Shown: positions 1-11,640 of the stretch, one piece after another
Position numbering within the stretch: position 1 is the stretch's first letter
Layout of the letters: every line of letters begins with the position of its first letter
Assembly: GCA_946902875.1 (NCBI GenBank)
Contig: OX336349.1
Coordinates: forward strand, 16,701,891 to 16,765,890
From: Nematopogon swammerdamellus
Taxonomy: Eukaryota > Arthropoda > Insecta > Lepidoptera > Adelidae
Direction: 5' to 3'
Length of the DNA: 64,000 nt
Notes under the pieces: generated by a model
Database searches by the model: none
The model's input: the letters and a program-made list of their open reading frames with translations, nothing else
What the model was told of the DNA's origin: nothing
Position numbers and translations under genes: made by a program

Positions 1-290
1 TAGTTCCTTTGGATTGATGGATATACTGGCCTAGAAGATAGCCCGGCCGAGGTTATATTAAATACGGTTAAAAACCAATTAGCCTATCACCTTGTAAGGG
101 GCAAGGGAAGGGATCTAGAGGTTTACACTGGATGCGAACGTTGAAGCGGCAGATGTACGTATGCACAAACAATTTCCTATCATAAACACTCACTGGTGCA
201 CGTGTCGTCGTCGGCGGGTTTCGAACCACGAACCTTAAGACCAAGAGCCTGACGAGACGCAATGAGTGCGCCGACAAACAGCCGCCGCCG
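1..290 (-). mobile_element. tRNA-headed SINE
   Basis: Read in reverse, a box-B-like 'ggttcgaaacccgcc' near 212-226 starts the element and the core 'aggggcaagggaagggatct' (plus 98-117) follows. The core is shared with the 5S-headed family. Window edge cuts the tail. Confidence 0.6.
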
Positions 291-743
291 CTCTAAATTA
301 TTGTAATACTATGTAAAGGAGATGAGTGAATTTTACTCAGTTGCAATTTGGAACTTTTATGGAGTTTATCTAAGTGTGTGGTCCGATGCTCATACTTATA
401 GGTGTAATTTTGACTTATTTCCGCTAGGGAAGGAAGTAGTAAAACTCTTTTATAGTCTCACGAAGTTTTGGCCGGCGACGCGACGACGACAGGGGACAAT
501 GTTTGCTTCATAGGTAACACTTTATGACGTGATATGGGACTGTTTCAGTACTGACTGCCCGATTATATTATAGCTTTTGCTCGCAGCTCCGCTCGCGCCA
601 GGATCTTGATGCCACAAGGCATTTTATTCTAGCTAACCTTTTGAATGTGGAAGTGGCTTAGATGCTCTAAGTTAAGGGGAGTGGTGCATGTAGGCGAATA
701 CGTGAGAAAAGTTTAAAAAATTAACTACATATGAACACCGTGT
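291..743. other. No gene seen
   Basis: Only a fragment of the 'gcttttgc-cgc' repeat at 565-605; otherwise unassigned. Confidence 0.5.
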
Positions 744-1880
744 GTGGCCCGGTACTTGAAAAAAATTGACCTTTTGCATCTCTCCACATGCATGTTATTT
801 GTGTGCCACGTGCACCTCATATGTGTTAAGGCATTTGGCCGGGTCTGGCATAAAGCGCTTCTTGGCAAGCTGCCGGCGCGTACGGAATCCCCTCTGGCCT
901 TTGTGACTGGGTCACCGACTTTCTACATGGGCGTAGCATTCAGGTCCTCGTGGGCGGCTGCTCGTCGGACGCCATGTCAGTGAATGCCGGTGTACCACAG
1001 GGTTCTGTGTTATCTCCCACGCTGTTTCTTCTGCATATCAATGATATGCTGCCACTCGGCAACATACATTGTTATGCGGACGACAGTACGCCACACGCAT
1101 CCTACACCAGTCACCCTTCAGTCGCACGCGACGGAAAGTTGTGGACGAGAAGAGGCTAGCACTACGGTCTGAACTCGAACAAACCCTCCAGTCTATTGCC
1201 GAATGGGGCCAGCCGGAGCAACTTGGTCGTGTTCAACGCATCGAAGACACAAGTGTGTGCATTCAGTGCGAAAAGAACGGCGTTCACGCCAGCTCCTTCC
1301 TCCCAAAACAAGTCGCTGAAATTAAGCGACCACCTTGAGGGCAAGGCCAAGCTGGCCTCAAAAAAGCTGAACAAGGTGCGGCGGTACTTCACGCCGCGCC
1401 GGGCCAAAAACTGACGTATAAAACACAGGTTAGGTCCTGCTTGGAGTATTGCTCGCACTTGTGGGATGGCTCAGCTAAATACCAGCTTGCGCCGCTAGAC
1501 TCAATCTAGCGCCGTGCCGTGAGATTGGTTGGTGACCCTGTGGTGTCCCGCGACTTAATACCACTGCAACTTCGTAGGGACGTCGGCTCCCTAAGTTCCA
1601 CCTCCGCACTACGCGTACATGCACCCCTATTCAATCGACCTACCGACCGGTTGTGTAGGTATTTTATTCACATAACCGGGAAAATGTGGAACGCACTCCC
1701 TGCCCATCTATTTCCTCCCAAGTACAGCCTGGGATTTTTCAAACTGGGAGTGAAAAGGCTCCTCTCAGACCGGCATGGCATTCGCAAATCGTAATCCCCG
1801 TGATCACATAATGTCCATGGGCATCGTTAGACACTCACTTGTAAATGAAACGATGGCAAATGCCGCGCCATCCATAAAAA
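744..1880 (+). pseudogene. Decayed non-LTR reverse transcriptase, 3' half
   Basis: Broken reverse transcriptase reading across at least three frames: RVWHKALLGKLPA (about 848-883), motif B-like VPQGSVLSPTLF (about 990-1028), the catalytic box YADD (about 1072-1083), FNASKTQ, then a C-terminal GKMWNALPAHLFPPKYSLGFFK (about 1678-1743). In-frame stops (for example 1503) and frameshifts make it non-functional. It ends with a 3' UTR that carries the 'gtccatgggcatcgttagac' signature and a poly(A)-like run near 1873. The same 3' end recurs at 18090, 28375, 44850 and 46735. Confidence 0.8.
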
Positions 1881-1884
1881 AAAA

Positions 1885-2150
1885 TCGTAAAAGGCGACTA
1901 AGGGATAAGGACTAGATGGCGCGCTAAGGGGCGACGGTTAGCAACCTCTCACCTTGGCACGGTTCTTCCACAGTCACGCATTGGGTAGGTAACTTCGCAT
2001 TGGGTAGGTGTCTTGCTTGCTGCTTGATAGTATCTTGTCCAAAAACTTTGCTAAACGTGGTGATCAGTGTTGTGCTGTAAGTTCTTGCAGCACAACACCG
2101 ATTACTCTGCTTTATCCCGATTGTCGGGATACGGCGTGTGGTGTGTGTAC
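1885..2150 (-). repeat. Interspersed repeat family 'cacaacaccga', reverse copy
   Basis: Matches 6140-6410 and 63515-63795 in reverse: 'aaaaggcgactaagggataa', 'agcacaacaccgattact', 'cccgattgtcgggata'. A short 'tcgcattgggtaggt' direct repeat is inside. Confidence 0.65.
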
Positions 2151-2640
2151 AAAAACAAAATATTATTATATTTTGTCAATATACTCAGAATCCCAATAAT
2201 AAAGAATTAAAATTATATTGAAAATGTTGACGTTTCCAAAAACAACATAAAAAAATTGGCGGTCTGTAAAGTCGGTTTACGGACGATAGTTTTACGTGAT
2301 AACGTCATAAAGTGGTAAGACTACTGGGAACGATTGTGATTAGGCCTGCCACCCCTCCGGGTTTGACCCGGAGTCTACGGGTTTGAATGGTGTATATCCG
2401 GGCTACGGGTTAACATCGTATTTCTCCGGGTCAGACCGACTCAGACAGGCGGGCGGTGCGTGGAACGCACGCACGTGTCGTCGTCGTCGCGACTCGCGAG
2501 CGTCAATGAAAGCCGGCTTTCGCACGCCGCTCTAGTCGAACCGAGCGGTGAATTCGGCTTGACTGACTGAATCACTGGACTGAATGATCGGAGCGGAGTG
2601 CGTGGACATCGGACGAATCGGACGCGCCATGCATTAATTA
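2150..2640. other. No gene seen
   Basis: AT-rich, then a GC-richer stretch (2440-2640) without recognisable product. Confidence 0.5.
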
Positions 2641-3065
2641 ACGAAACCTCTGAAAATTTAAGTTTTTTTGCGTAGTTTCGGAGAAAAAAAAATGTTTTCC
2701 CATACAAAATTAATTTTTCATACAAAAGAATTTTTTTTTTAAAGCACCAAAACATTTGTTTTGAATATAAATGTATGTAAAAACAAGGGAAGTGGTATGG
2801 GTGAATGTTTTGGTGGTTTAAAAAAAAATATCCACGGTTAATTTATAACCTAACCTAATGTTGAGGCGGCGCATGTCGTTTTTGCATAAATTCCTATTAA
2901 AAATAAATTTGTTGGTGCATTTAAAAAAAAAATCGAAAATTTAATTTGTATTTAAAATATTTTTTTCAATTTTTTTTTTCTCCGAAACTACGCATTTCCG
3001 CCAAACAATTCTTTCACTATAATTCATCTTTTATCTAGGCCGACACAATAAGCATACCAGCAATG
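2640..3065. mobile_element. Foldback element, relative of 25750-26372
   Basis: 'tgcgtagtttcggagaaaaa' near 2669 and its reverse near 2980, then 'tcatcttttatctaggccga'. Further fragments 4005-4075 and 23285-23445. Confidence 0.7.
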
Positions 3066-3957
3066 TTCGATTTATTTCCCGCTGATCAAATACTCACCCA
3101 AATTTTGAATTTCCTGAATACTCCGGGTCTGCAATTTTTTAAAGGTGGCAGCCCTAATTGTGATACATATTCGGACCCTTGTTTCATGAATATTCTAAAT
3201 TTGAAATCTTTTCCGACCGGCCAGATGCGCTTAATATATTATGGTACGAGTAACCTCCTTTTAATTTCTGCTGCCCTGGTACTTTAGAACCAGAGAGATA
3301 AATGTGTATAAACCGACGCTTGGGCCGATTGTGCCTCTTTATCGCTTGTTACGCGCTCTCGCTTGCACACACAGGCTCAGATGGAACGTGACAGTTTTTC
3401 GTGCGTACAGCCGGTGTTCATCAATTTATAAGACGTGACGTTATCACGTCAAACATTTAACCGATAGAGACAGACAGACAGGTCACGTTGCCATTTATAA
3501 TAGCAGATAAGAGATGTGGTCGCCAACGCAGCTGACTTGAAGAGTGTAATAAATATTCGTATTGGAAGCGGAACTATGAGCATAAAGTTGTTTATTTATT
3601 GCTGAATAGTTTTCTGTTTCCTTCGGTCGTCGTCGACTTGGGGATCTCTTTTGTTTGTTTACGCTTACAACTTAGCTCTACAAAATCGACCTCTGCCGTC
3701 GTCGGTCTGTCAGCGAGTTTGCTTTCAATTCGGAAACAGCTCTACCGATTTTGCTCACCGATTGCACTCAAATAATTCTATTTGGGCAAAAGGTAACACT
3801 TAATGCCTCTTGGTAAATAGGTACATAAATTATGGGTTATTTATTAATTTATTTTCACCATTTGACGGGGTAGAAGCTACACTACAAAGGTTGAGAAACG
3901 ATCCATTGCAGCCAAAGAAAATCATAATTATGTAATTAGCAACAGCGAGGAGCGCTG
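3066..3957. other. No gene seen
   Basis: Unique-looking AT-rich DNA; short frames without recognisable content. Confidence 0.45.
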
Positions 3958-4131
3958 CGACACCCGAAAGACATGGCGGCTCCTTTCGTGAACACTCGGC
4001 TCGGGTGAATATTTTGGTGGTTTAAAAAAAATTTACCCTAACCTAATGTTGAGGCGGCGCATGTCGTTTTTGTTACGTTTCGTTTCGAGCCGAGTGTTCA
4101 CGAAAGAAGCCGCCATGTCTTTCGGATGTCG
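3958..4131. repeat. Inverted repeat
   Basis: Arms 3958-4003 and 4086-4131 ('ccgaaagacatggcggct' and reverse) with two mismatches, around a fragment of the 2640-3065 family. Confidence 0.75.
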
Positions 4132-4242
4132 GATCGTCAGGGTTCAGACAGACAGGGTTCCGCATTGCGGGCGCATAAGTCACGCTCGGCACAGATGTAA
4201 AGGGTCTGCTGCGCCACGGCCAAGCCGCTTGATCAACCCTTA

Positions 4243-4640
4243 GGCCTCTAATCCACAAGAATTTCTGCCGTTCTCCGTTCCGGTAAATAAACCGGGCGAG
4301 CAGTGATACATGCTCTTCTATGAGAGCTTTTCCACTATCCGGTGCGTTCGTAGACGGCGGATGGGCCGGACACGGTACGGAGATACACTCCGGCGACTCA
4401 CTGTAGAGCCGGCGCGCCGGGCGTCCAGTGGGACACGTTTTGACATGCTTGTCTATCCACGACCCGGCGGTTCTGCCGTCCCGGTCGAGGCGTGTCGACG
4501 CTACGCTCGGTATGGCCGCGACGCGGCCCCCTTTCCGGCTCGCCGTCTACGTACCGTGTCGTGGAAAAGTGTTCACGTTTTGGCTCCCGGTCCGGCGGAT
4601 ATAACGTACCGGTAGAAATTCTTGTCGTGGATTAGAGGCC
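4243..4640. mobile_element. PIF/Harbinger-like non-autonomous element
   Basis: 398 bp with terminal inverted repeats GGCCTCTAATCCAC...GTGGATTAGAGGCC (further similarity about 30 bases inward: 'aagaatttctgccg'/'cggtagaaattcttg'), flanked by TTA at 4240-4242 and 4641-4643. Three-base TWA duplications are typical of PIF/Harbinger. The interior is GC-rich, unlike the surroundings, and codes nothing recognisable. Confidence 0.7.
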
Positions 4641-4659
4641 TTAAGCGGCCTCGAGACGA

Positions 4660-4812
4660 TTATTGGATTATACTGCCTAGCAGCAGTCCGCAAATCTGCT
4701 GGCACGGCACCTAACTGAGCGTGATTTCGCGAGGAGAGGTGATTTTAACTCGACTGCACCATTGGTCTCTCGGCACAGCGACCCATGCTGGTTTACATAA
4801 AAAAAATTGGAT
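4660..4812 (+). mobile_element. LINE B 3' UTR end, forward
   Basis: Reverse complement of the 54640-54790 3' UTR, ending 'gtttacataaaaaaaa', directly beside the PIF-like element and before a SINE. Confidence 0.6.
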
Positions 4813-4820
4813 TGTCAATG

Positions 4821-5070
4821 ATTTTTTTCTTATGGAAACTGACACGGTTGGCTACATCACGTACTACATCCGTGATGTTAGCCCATCACACCTTGGCGAA
4901 CTATGATCCATGTCAGTGCTTCCCTTTGGTTGTGCCGGCTACATTGAATTGAACGGAAAGCACGAACTATTAACTATATATATAGCCCTTTCGACCTACC
5001 TCTCATTCAGTGCGGTGGTTACAACCCGGGCAGGTTAAACCCTACCATCTAGTAAGGTAAGAAGGGAAGT
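4821..5070 (-). mobile_element. SINE body and tail
   Basis: Reverse copy without the 5S head; poly-T at 4821, ends at the core 'agtaaggtaagaagggaag'. Confidence 0.8.
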
Positions 5071-6139
5071 AAGAATGTGCACGTTATTGACAATTCCGAT
5101 TGAAGTTCAATTGATGCAGTTTCAATCGACGACGCTTCAATGTTTTTACAAAGAGTTTGTATTACGTCAATACAAACTCTTTGTGTTTTTGCTCTCAGTC
5201 GCTTTTGGCATCTAGAGAGTTCAGTTGGTTTTAACATTTGAATCAACGTTCTCACAGTGTAATGAATACCTTCTGATAGTGATATGAAATACAGATTTAG
5301 GGCTTCCTGCCACGACTTTGGATGTCTGCACTCAAAAGAAAGAAAAGAGCAGAAGACGCTGGTGTAAGAAATGCTATAAACATGGGATACTGAACCAGAT
5401 GATTACAAAAATGACGCGGGATGGCCGCCATGTTTGTTGTCAGACGCGCGAATGACCGAAGCCAATGTCTGGCGCCTGTCAATGAGCATCAATTAAATTA
5501 TTTATCAATTGCCTCCAATCACGTAATATTGCGATTGACAATAGCTTCAATTGGATTTATAAACGATGAATGGCAAATGTCAATCACGTAGAATCATAAA
5601 TAACCGTTTATTGGATGAAATCATTACTTATGCTATGTTGGTACATTTTTTCAAATTAATTTACATATTAAATTTAATTTCATCCGATAGGAGGGCATTT
5701 TACCTTAAGTTAATCTCCTCCTGTCCCCCTAGTGTTACAGCTACACATAGCGGTAGCTAGCACATAGGTAAAATCAAAGTTACAGAAAAACCAACATTGA
5801 TGAATTAAAAATATGTATATAATGATTAATGACGAAAATAATAATTGGCAATTGCCATTGATCGTCTCGGGGCCGCTTTATGTGCTTGAAGACGATCGTA
5901 GCAGTGCTTGATCGTTTACCGACACGTTGATTGATGCGCTTGACCAGCAAACTACGTGATTAAAGATTTTTTAATTAAATGATTATTGAAATTTAATTGT
6001 TTTTTGCGGGGCTGGTTCCGCTTGACAGCGACGCCTGATCGTGTGCGCGACAATAGCGGCGACAGGTAGGCGCTCGTAGCGACAATGGAGAATGCTTGGA
6101 AACGGACGAAATACAAAATTACATACATATCACACACGC
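5071..6139. other. No gene seen
   Basis: A small hairpin at 5148-5187 ('acaaagagtttgtatt' arms). Otherwise unassigned. Confidence 0.45.
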
Positions 6140-6410
6140 TGAATCCCGACAATCGGGATAAGCAGAATAATCGGTGTTGTGCTGCAAGAACTCTGGTAAA
6201 TTACAGCACAACACCGACCGCCACGTTTCGCAAAGTATTCGAACAAGATTCAATCGATCAAGCAGAAAGTAAGGCACGAAGACCCACCTGCTGCATGACT
6301 CGGTGGAAGTACCGTGCCAAGGTGAGAGGTGGCAAGCCTGTCGCCCTTTAGCACGGCATCTTGTCCTTATCCCTTAGTCGCCTTTTACGACATGTATGGG
6401 GAGAGATGCG
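6140..6410 (+). repeat. Interspersed repeat family 'cacaacaccga', forward copy
   Basis: 'tcccgacaatcgggataagc', 'tacagcacaacaccgaccgc', 'ttagtcgccttttacgacat'. No coding capacity seen. Confidence 0.65.
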
Positions 6411-6882
6411 AAATTCTAAAGAATATTTGTTGTTTTACTTTGGAGTTTAGTTTACTTTGCGCTATAATCACAACAAGTTTGACGCTTGTATGTATTACCG
6501 TTTTTACAATAAAGCTAAAACAATAAAACGTTGAAAAATCACGTTCTGTACGGAGAGCAGTCTTATTCCTCAGGCATTGTCCATTTGTCTTTCCTTCGAA
6601 AGTGACAAAGACAGAACAGCGCCAGTTCGCTTAGGACATGTAAAAGGGGGGACTACTTTGTATTGCCAGTTATTGGATTGTTCAAATCAATACTGCACGG
6701 AATCGTGCATAGCTTTTAAACTGCAAATAGTTTTAAAAAAATCCTCATATTTTAAACTATTGTTTCAAATACATTTTATTGTGACACAAAAACATTTTTA
6801 TGTGGGCCGAGATTCGGCATTCTCCTTTCAACGGGCTACCTATTACGGTTCAAAAGAAGATACTACAGCCGTTAGTAAGTAT

Positions 6883-7139
6883 AGAGCGTTCCAACTAAAT
6901 CTTCCCTTCGCCGTTGTGTTGGCTCCACTGCCAGTGTCACTGTCAGTGCTTAAATTCCTGTTGCCAGATTGTGAAGATTATATTACCTAACAATGTAATA
7001 GGTATTTACCATATAATAAATACGGTAAATACTGATAATTACGGGTAAATCTGTACACATAGCAACTCTCAACGCTGTTTTGACAGATAGACAGTGGAGC
7101 CAACATAACGGCGAAGGGAAGGTTTATATGGAACGCTCT
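6883..7139. mobile_element. Terminal-inverted-repeat element
   Basis: Ends 'agagcgttccaactaaatct' / reverse, about 46 bases, both containing 'cccttcgccgtt'. The right half alone, reversed, recurs at 43652-43785 in intron 12. Confidence 0.75.
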
Positions 7140-8084
7140 CTAGTACGGAAACCTGGGTGCGCGGGTCCGACTCGCACTTGACAGCTTTTTTTTTTCATAA
7201 CCAAAGTAATGGCGAGAAACACTTCATCTGCATAGTGCATTGTTCTTGCTGTACCCACGTTGTTAATCGCGCACCATCCGTGTTAGTGGCCGCTGCCGTT
7301 CAGTGAGTGAAAGATTAAAGCTTGAAGCTCTATCGAGCGCGTCGATCACAGCGTATCAAGCACGCTGACGATTTACGCGTTTGAAGCGCTTGATGCTCGA
7401 TCGTTGCATGTACTTTATATGGCTGCGCTGTGGGACGCAGGCTTTAGCGGACTTCAGCAAGCCATTGCGAAGTGGACACGACCTGTCTTCATTTATCTGT
7501 GGATTAAACGTTTGTGCTTGTATTTTAGGGTAGGATTTTTAGCTTGTTTGCAATAAGGAAAAAAATACACGTTTTTTTCCCTGCGAAGTTTCCTGCCGAC
7601 TCTTGTTCGTGAGTGTAATCGAACCGGCAGAACAAATTATAAGTTCGAGTGCAGATAAACAATATGCTTGTAGATACATAGAGTTTAGATAATTAATTAT
7701 TGCCCTGTCGTTTCGTTCGTCTGAATTTTCACATCGTAAATATTATAAAAGTTAGTATAAAGATTAAGATAAAAATTAGTATAAAGATTAAGGTCACTGA
7801 GATATTACGTACAAGGGGTCAAATTTATTTTCAAGATACAGGTGATTCAGCAATAACTACCAACATTTCTGGATTCTTGACCTCAAAGATACAACCTTGA
7901 CCTTTGTATTTTTAGGAAAACCTAAAAAATGCACAATTCCCACACACGTATAAAGCCACAAAAATATATAAAGATCGTGAATTTATCTAAGATTTAGAAA
8001 ATTACAAAGTAAAGTTACTTTAATTAACTTTACCGAGATAATTACGCAGTAGATTTCTTAGCAATTTAAGAATTATTAAAAAAA
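7140..8084. other. No gene seen
   Basis: Contains a reverse fragment of the 'gccaagtgcgagtcg' repeat (7155-7195); otherwise AT-rich. Confidence 0.45.
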
Positions 8085-8300
8085 TCCAATCCACCGTACC
8101 GGATTTAAGATGGCCGCATAGCAGCCTCGGCTGTGTACTGATCTGAGGTTCACCTCTAGTGCAGTATAACCCGCAATCCAAAGGGAAGTCTCCGGTATGG
8201 GACCTACCTTCTCGGAGGTGATGTTGGCTGATCGGAGCATGTGCTCTGGCCCCTCTGACTCAGCCACAAATACCGGATTACATAAAAAAAATTGTCCATA
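8085..8300 (+). mobile_element. tRNA-headed SINE family, tail part
   Basis: 'aagtctccggtatgggacct', 'ctcggaggtgatgttggctg' and an A-rich end; same family as 26507-26748. Confidence 0.6.
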
Positions 8301-8498
8301 TAAGTAAACGTCCAGGTAATTATTGTTTATTTTATAGTATATATTTCATTCATAGGTAGCTAACCCACGCTTGGACATGTCGAATTTAATTTGATTTTTA
8401 TTAATATTTAATTAAATTGAAAGAAGGAGAAACAATTTCAAAAGAATTTGTCAAACAAACTTCCTAAGTCACAATGTTTGCTTAGTAGGTACCTATCT

Positions 8499-8976
8499 TA
8501 TACAGGCTGTTTCAGGATAGGCTTGAGAAACCTCAGGAATAGAAAGTACTCATTATTAGAGGAAGAAAATCCTTATCTTTCAAATCGAAATTCCGTATTT
8601 TTTTTTTCATACACAAATTTAAAATTGTAATAAAAACTCGATGGACAGTGAGATTTGGCAACAGTGGTATCTAGCTCTAGGGAGTGCAATGACCTAGTCG
8701 AGTTCCCTTTTTCTTTTGATATCATTCTAATTTAAGTGTTTGGTATTTACCTACATGCAGTACACTTCTACTAATTAAGTATGTAAGTTAATCATTTTAT
8801 TTTTGTTTAATAAAGGCGGACGTTAACCGTCCACAAAATCTCGATGAAACGATTTTCACCAAAAAATTCTACAAAATGACCGAATCTGGGAAAAAGTTTC
8901 AGAGCTTTTCTTCTTCAAATATGAACCCCTTTCGAACCCTGAAGTTACGAAACGCTATCCTGAAACACCCTGTATA
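8499..8976. mobile_element. 478-bp element with 22-bp inverted ends
   Basis: 'tatacaggctgtttcaggat' and, at the right end, 'atcctgaaacaccctgtata', one mismatch. Non-coding interior. Confidence 0.65.
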
Positions 8977-9391
8977 TAAGTAATATAGTTACTCATAAAT
9001 AATTAACCCATACTACCGCTCACAAGAACATTAATGCTTACAGCATAAACGTTAATATAAGAATCTGACCGCTCTGTACACACACATTAGTACCTATATC
9101 TGGTGTACAGTGGCATCATCAATTTCGATACTTATGTACTCGCTAGGTGATGAAAGGCTGAAAGCATAACGAAGTAAACCGACAGACAACAATAGTGAAG
9201 CGTGAGCAGAACGACCGATCCAGTGCCTGTCTACCTACAAGTAGCTAATTGAGTAGGTATTGCGACGACGACGCACGGTGACATTGAATGCGAATCAGTA
9301 GGACAACTTCGCAGAGTTGTTTAGCACCTTGTCGTTTCGTTCATTCGCTTGCGAGCATGTACAGTACGCGGCAGAAAATAATGCACATCGG

Positions 9392-10364
9392 GATTAAGAC
9401 GAGACGGAAGTTAACTTTCTCCATACAAAATCGTCTTTCGGCATTTATGTTTTTTACCCCTCTATGTTTTTTACCTTATCCGATTTTTACCATTCTTTTT
9501 TTGGTGTAATAAGGACAGTCGAATGAATTTTTTGAATATCTAACTAAAGTGATGGATGACTCAATAATTAGCCGAATGAATTTTATGACACATACAATTT
9601 AAAAAAAAAGCCACAGTTGTACTCCGGGAGTGCCGGCAGAAGTGAAAACTTTTTGTATTTCCGAAAATAATTCTTAGGAGGTTATAAAAAAAACTAAACA
9701 CCCTAAAAAAAAATTAAACACCGTAACATTGCTTAAAAAAGAAAACAAAAGAAAAAAATAATAATTTGAGGGATTCGAACCCATGGTCAAAAAATACAAA
9801 TCCTACATTCTTACCATTGAGCCACGAAATCACATAAACGACCAAACGAATATCGGATTCCCTTGATTCGCTTTCGGCGTTACTGTCACTGAGAGACGAA
9901 CAGAATTGATCCCGAGCCATCGTAACTTAACCCTTAATGCAATGACTTAAGGTTGCATTTTAAATAATAAAAATAAATCTGTCGCTTTTCGAGATCTGTC
10001 GCGAGTCTAACATTTTTTACCCACCTAAAAAAGTGCCAAGCGCTGCTAAAGAAGTTTTCACTTCAAAAACATTTTTTTTCGGTCGAAATAAATTTTTTTA
10101 GCTCCGGTGTTGTAAGTATATTCATCTAAACAAAAAATTACGGGAACGTAGATTGTCTTTAAGACAAGATTTTTTCTTGTAAAAATCGGATAAGGTTTAG
10201 GGGGCTAGAAAACAGAAATGCCGAAAGATGATTTTGTGTGGAGAAAGTTAACTCTCGTCTTGAGAAAGAGACAATCCGGTTGTAGAGCGTCGTCCCTGTC
10301 GCACGAACTCGCACGTCTCTGTGCGACAAGGACGACGCTCTACGACCGGATTGTCTCTTTCCAA
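9392..10364. repeat. Large inverted repeat with a second hairpin at its edge
   Basis: 'ggaagttaactttctccata..tcgtctttcggcattt' (about 9405-9445) pairs with 10215-10258, and 'ccttatccgatttttac' with 10186-10200. Next to it, 10263-10302 and 10322-10364 form a separate 41-base-arm hairpin. The tRNA-type SINE lies inside. Confidence 0.65.
9640..9920 (-). mobile_element. tRNA-derived SINE (third family)
   Basis: The reverse strand shows box A 'gtggctcaatggtaagaatg' (about 9812-9831) and box B 'gggttcgaatccctc' (about 9772-9786) spaced as in a tRNA gene, but stems are incomplete and A-rich DNA follows. Second copy at 23455-23710. Confidence 0.6.
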
Positions 10365-10504
10365 AGCACGATGTGCCTTATTGCGTACTGTACACACTGG
10401 TACGTTTCTAAAATATGTTAAGGATACAGGATATACGGTCTTCCGGTGAGTGTGTTCCCTGCTACCTATGACCTTGGGGTCTTCAAAAGGCGAAGTAAAT
10501 AAAT

Positions 10505-10580
10505 TAAAAAAGCGGCCAAGTGCGAGTCGAACTCGCGCACCGAGGGTTCCGTATCGCCATGTCATGGTCAGCGCCACTCA
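10505..10580 (+). repeat. Lepidopteran repeat 'gccaagtgcgagtcg'
   Basis: 'gcggccaagtgcgagtcgaa', 'ctcgcgcaccgagggttccg'. Other pieces are at 20494-20532 (forward) and 7155-7195 (reverse). Parent element not identifiable here. Confidence 0.55.
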
Positions 10581-11260
10581 CGCCATCTATGTATTAGTTA
10601 AAATGCTTCATACCTTTTCGGTAGATGGCGCGCATACACTTTTTAGTTTCTTCTATGGGGAGCCAGATAATTTTTTACTTTTTCTTATTTTTATTATTTG
10701 TTGTTATATCGGCCGTATTCTATGTATACGGGCCTAAGACGTATTTACGCCCAAAACGATTACTCAACCAGACCTTCAGCATCGCTCCACATGCTCTGTA
10801 CTGTAATGTAAATTGCAAACAAAATATTGCGCACGCGCAAACCGACATCCTACAAATAGCACTAGCTCACCTGCATATATGTACGTAGGTACCTACTGTA
10901 TTTAGGCGAGTATTTAGGTATTGAACCAATGTATAGTTTGGCTTTGAAAGATTGGCCATGTCATGTGTGCGTGCAGTGGCATAAGTCGAACCTACCATGC
11001 CCAATACGGGATTGTTCCCAGTGAGCATATTGTTAGGGAATATAATAGGGTGAACCAATCAGATTTCCTATACTGGCAACACTGTGAATTAGACAGCTGT
11101 CAATAATGGCGCGTGCTCGTTGTTTGGCGCGCCACTAATCAACACTATTTTTGCGGTTCTCGCGATTACGAGAACATTACAATCGACGAACCGACGAGAA
11201 AAATTAATACAGACGAGGCTGTATGGTCGATAAATGACCTTTGCCTATCGGGAAAGGCAA

Positions 11261-11640
11261 CACTGAATTGGACGGAAAACACGAACTATTTACATAGCCA
11301 TTTCGACCGACGACGTTTCATTCAGCGCGGTGACACCAACCCGGGCCGGATAATCCTAACCCTACCACCTAGTAAGGTAAGAAGGGAAAGTGACCTACAG
11401 TTTTACGTGGAATCCGAACTACGGTCAGCCTCCAACGGTCGAGCGGTCACCCAACCAAGTACTGACCGCGCTCAGGGTCGCTTAACAACAGTCGACCGAC
11501 CGCACCACTGAGCTACCGAGGCTGACATATGATGATTCCGCGCACTCCTGTATTTTTATTTAATTTCGTGTACCTTTTTTTTTTATGGAAACTTGGCACG
11601 GCTGGCTACATCGCCTACAACATGTGTGCAATGTAGAGTT
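11261..11640 (-). mobile_element. 5S-headed SINE, tail part separated
   Basis: 11261-11527 holds core and complete head ('ctgagctaccgaggctgaca'); a tail fragment with poly-T is at 11570-11640, displaced to the other side, so the locus is rearranged or two copies meet here. Confidence 0.7.

Noticed and set aside
1069..1458. Overlapping frames in both directions around 1.1-1.4 kb
   Set aside because: They are pieces or shadows of the broken reverse transcriptase.
4310..4615. 101-codon frame in GC-rich DNA
   Set aside because: Lies wholly inside the non-autonomous PIF-like element; high G+C alone removes stops.
6577..6990. 137-codon frame
   Set aside because: Its second half runs into the inverted end of the 6883-7139 element; no recognisable domain.
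9768..9850. tRNA gene on the minus strand
   Set aside because: Box A and box B are present but the stems do not close and an A-rich element body follows; a second decayed copy at 23600 shows it is a SINE.
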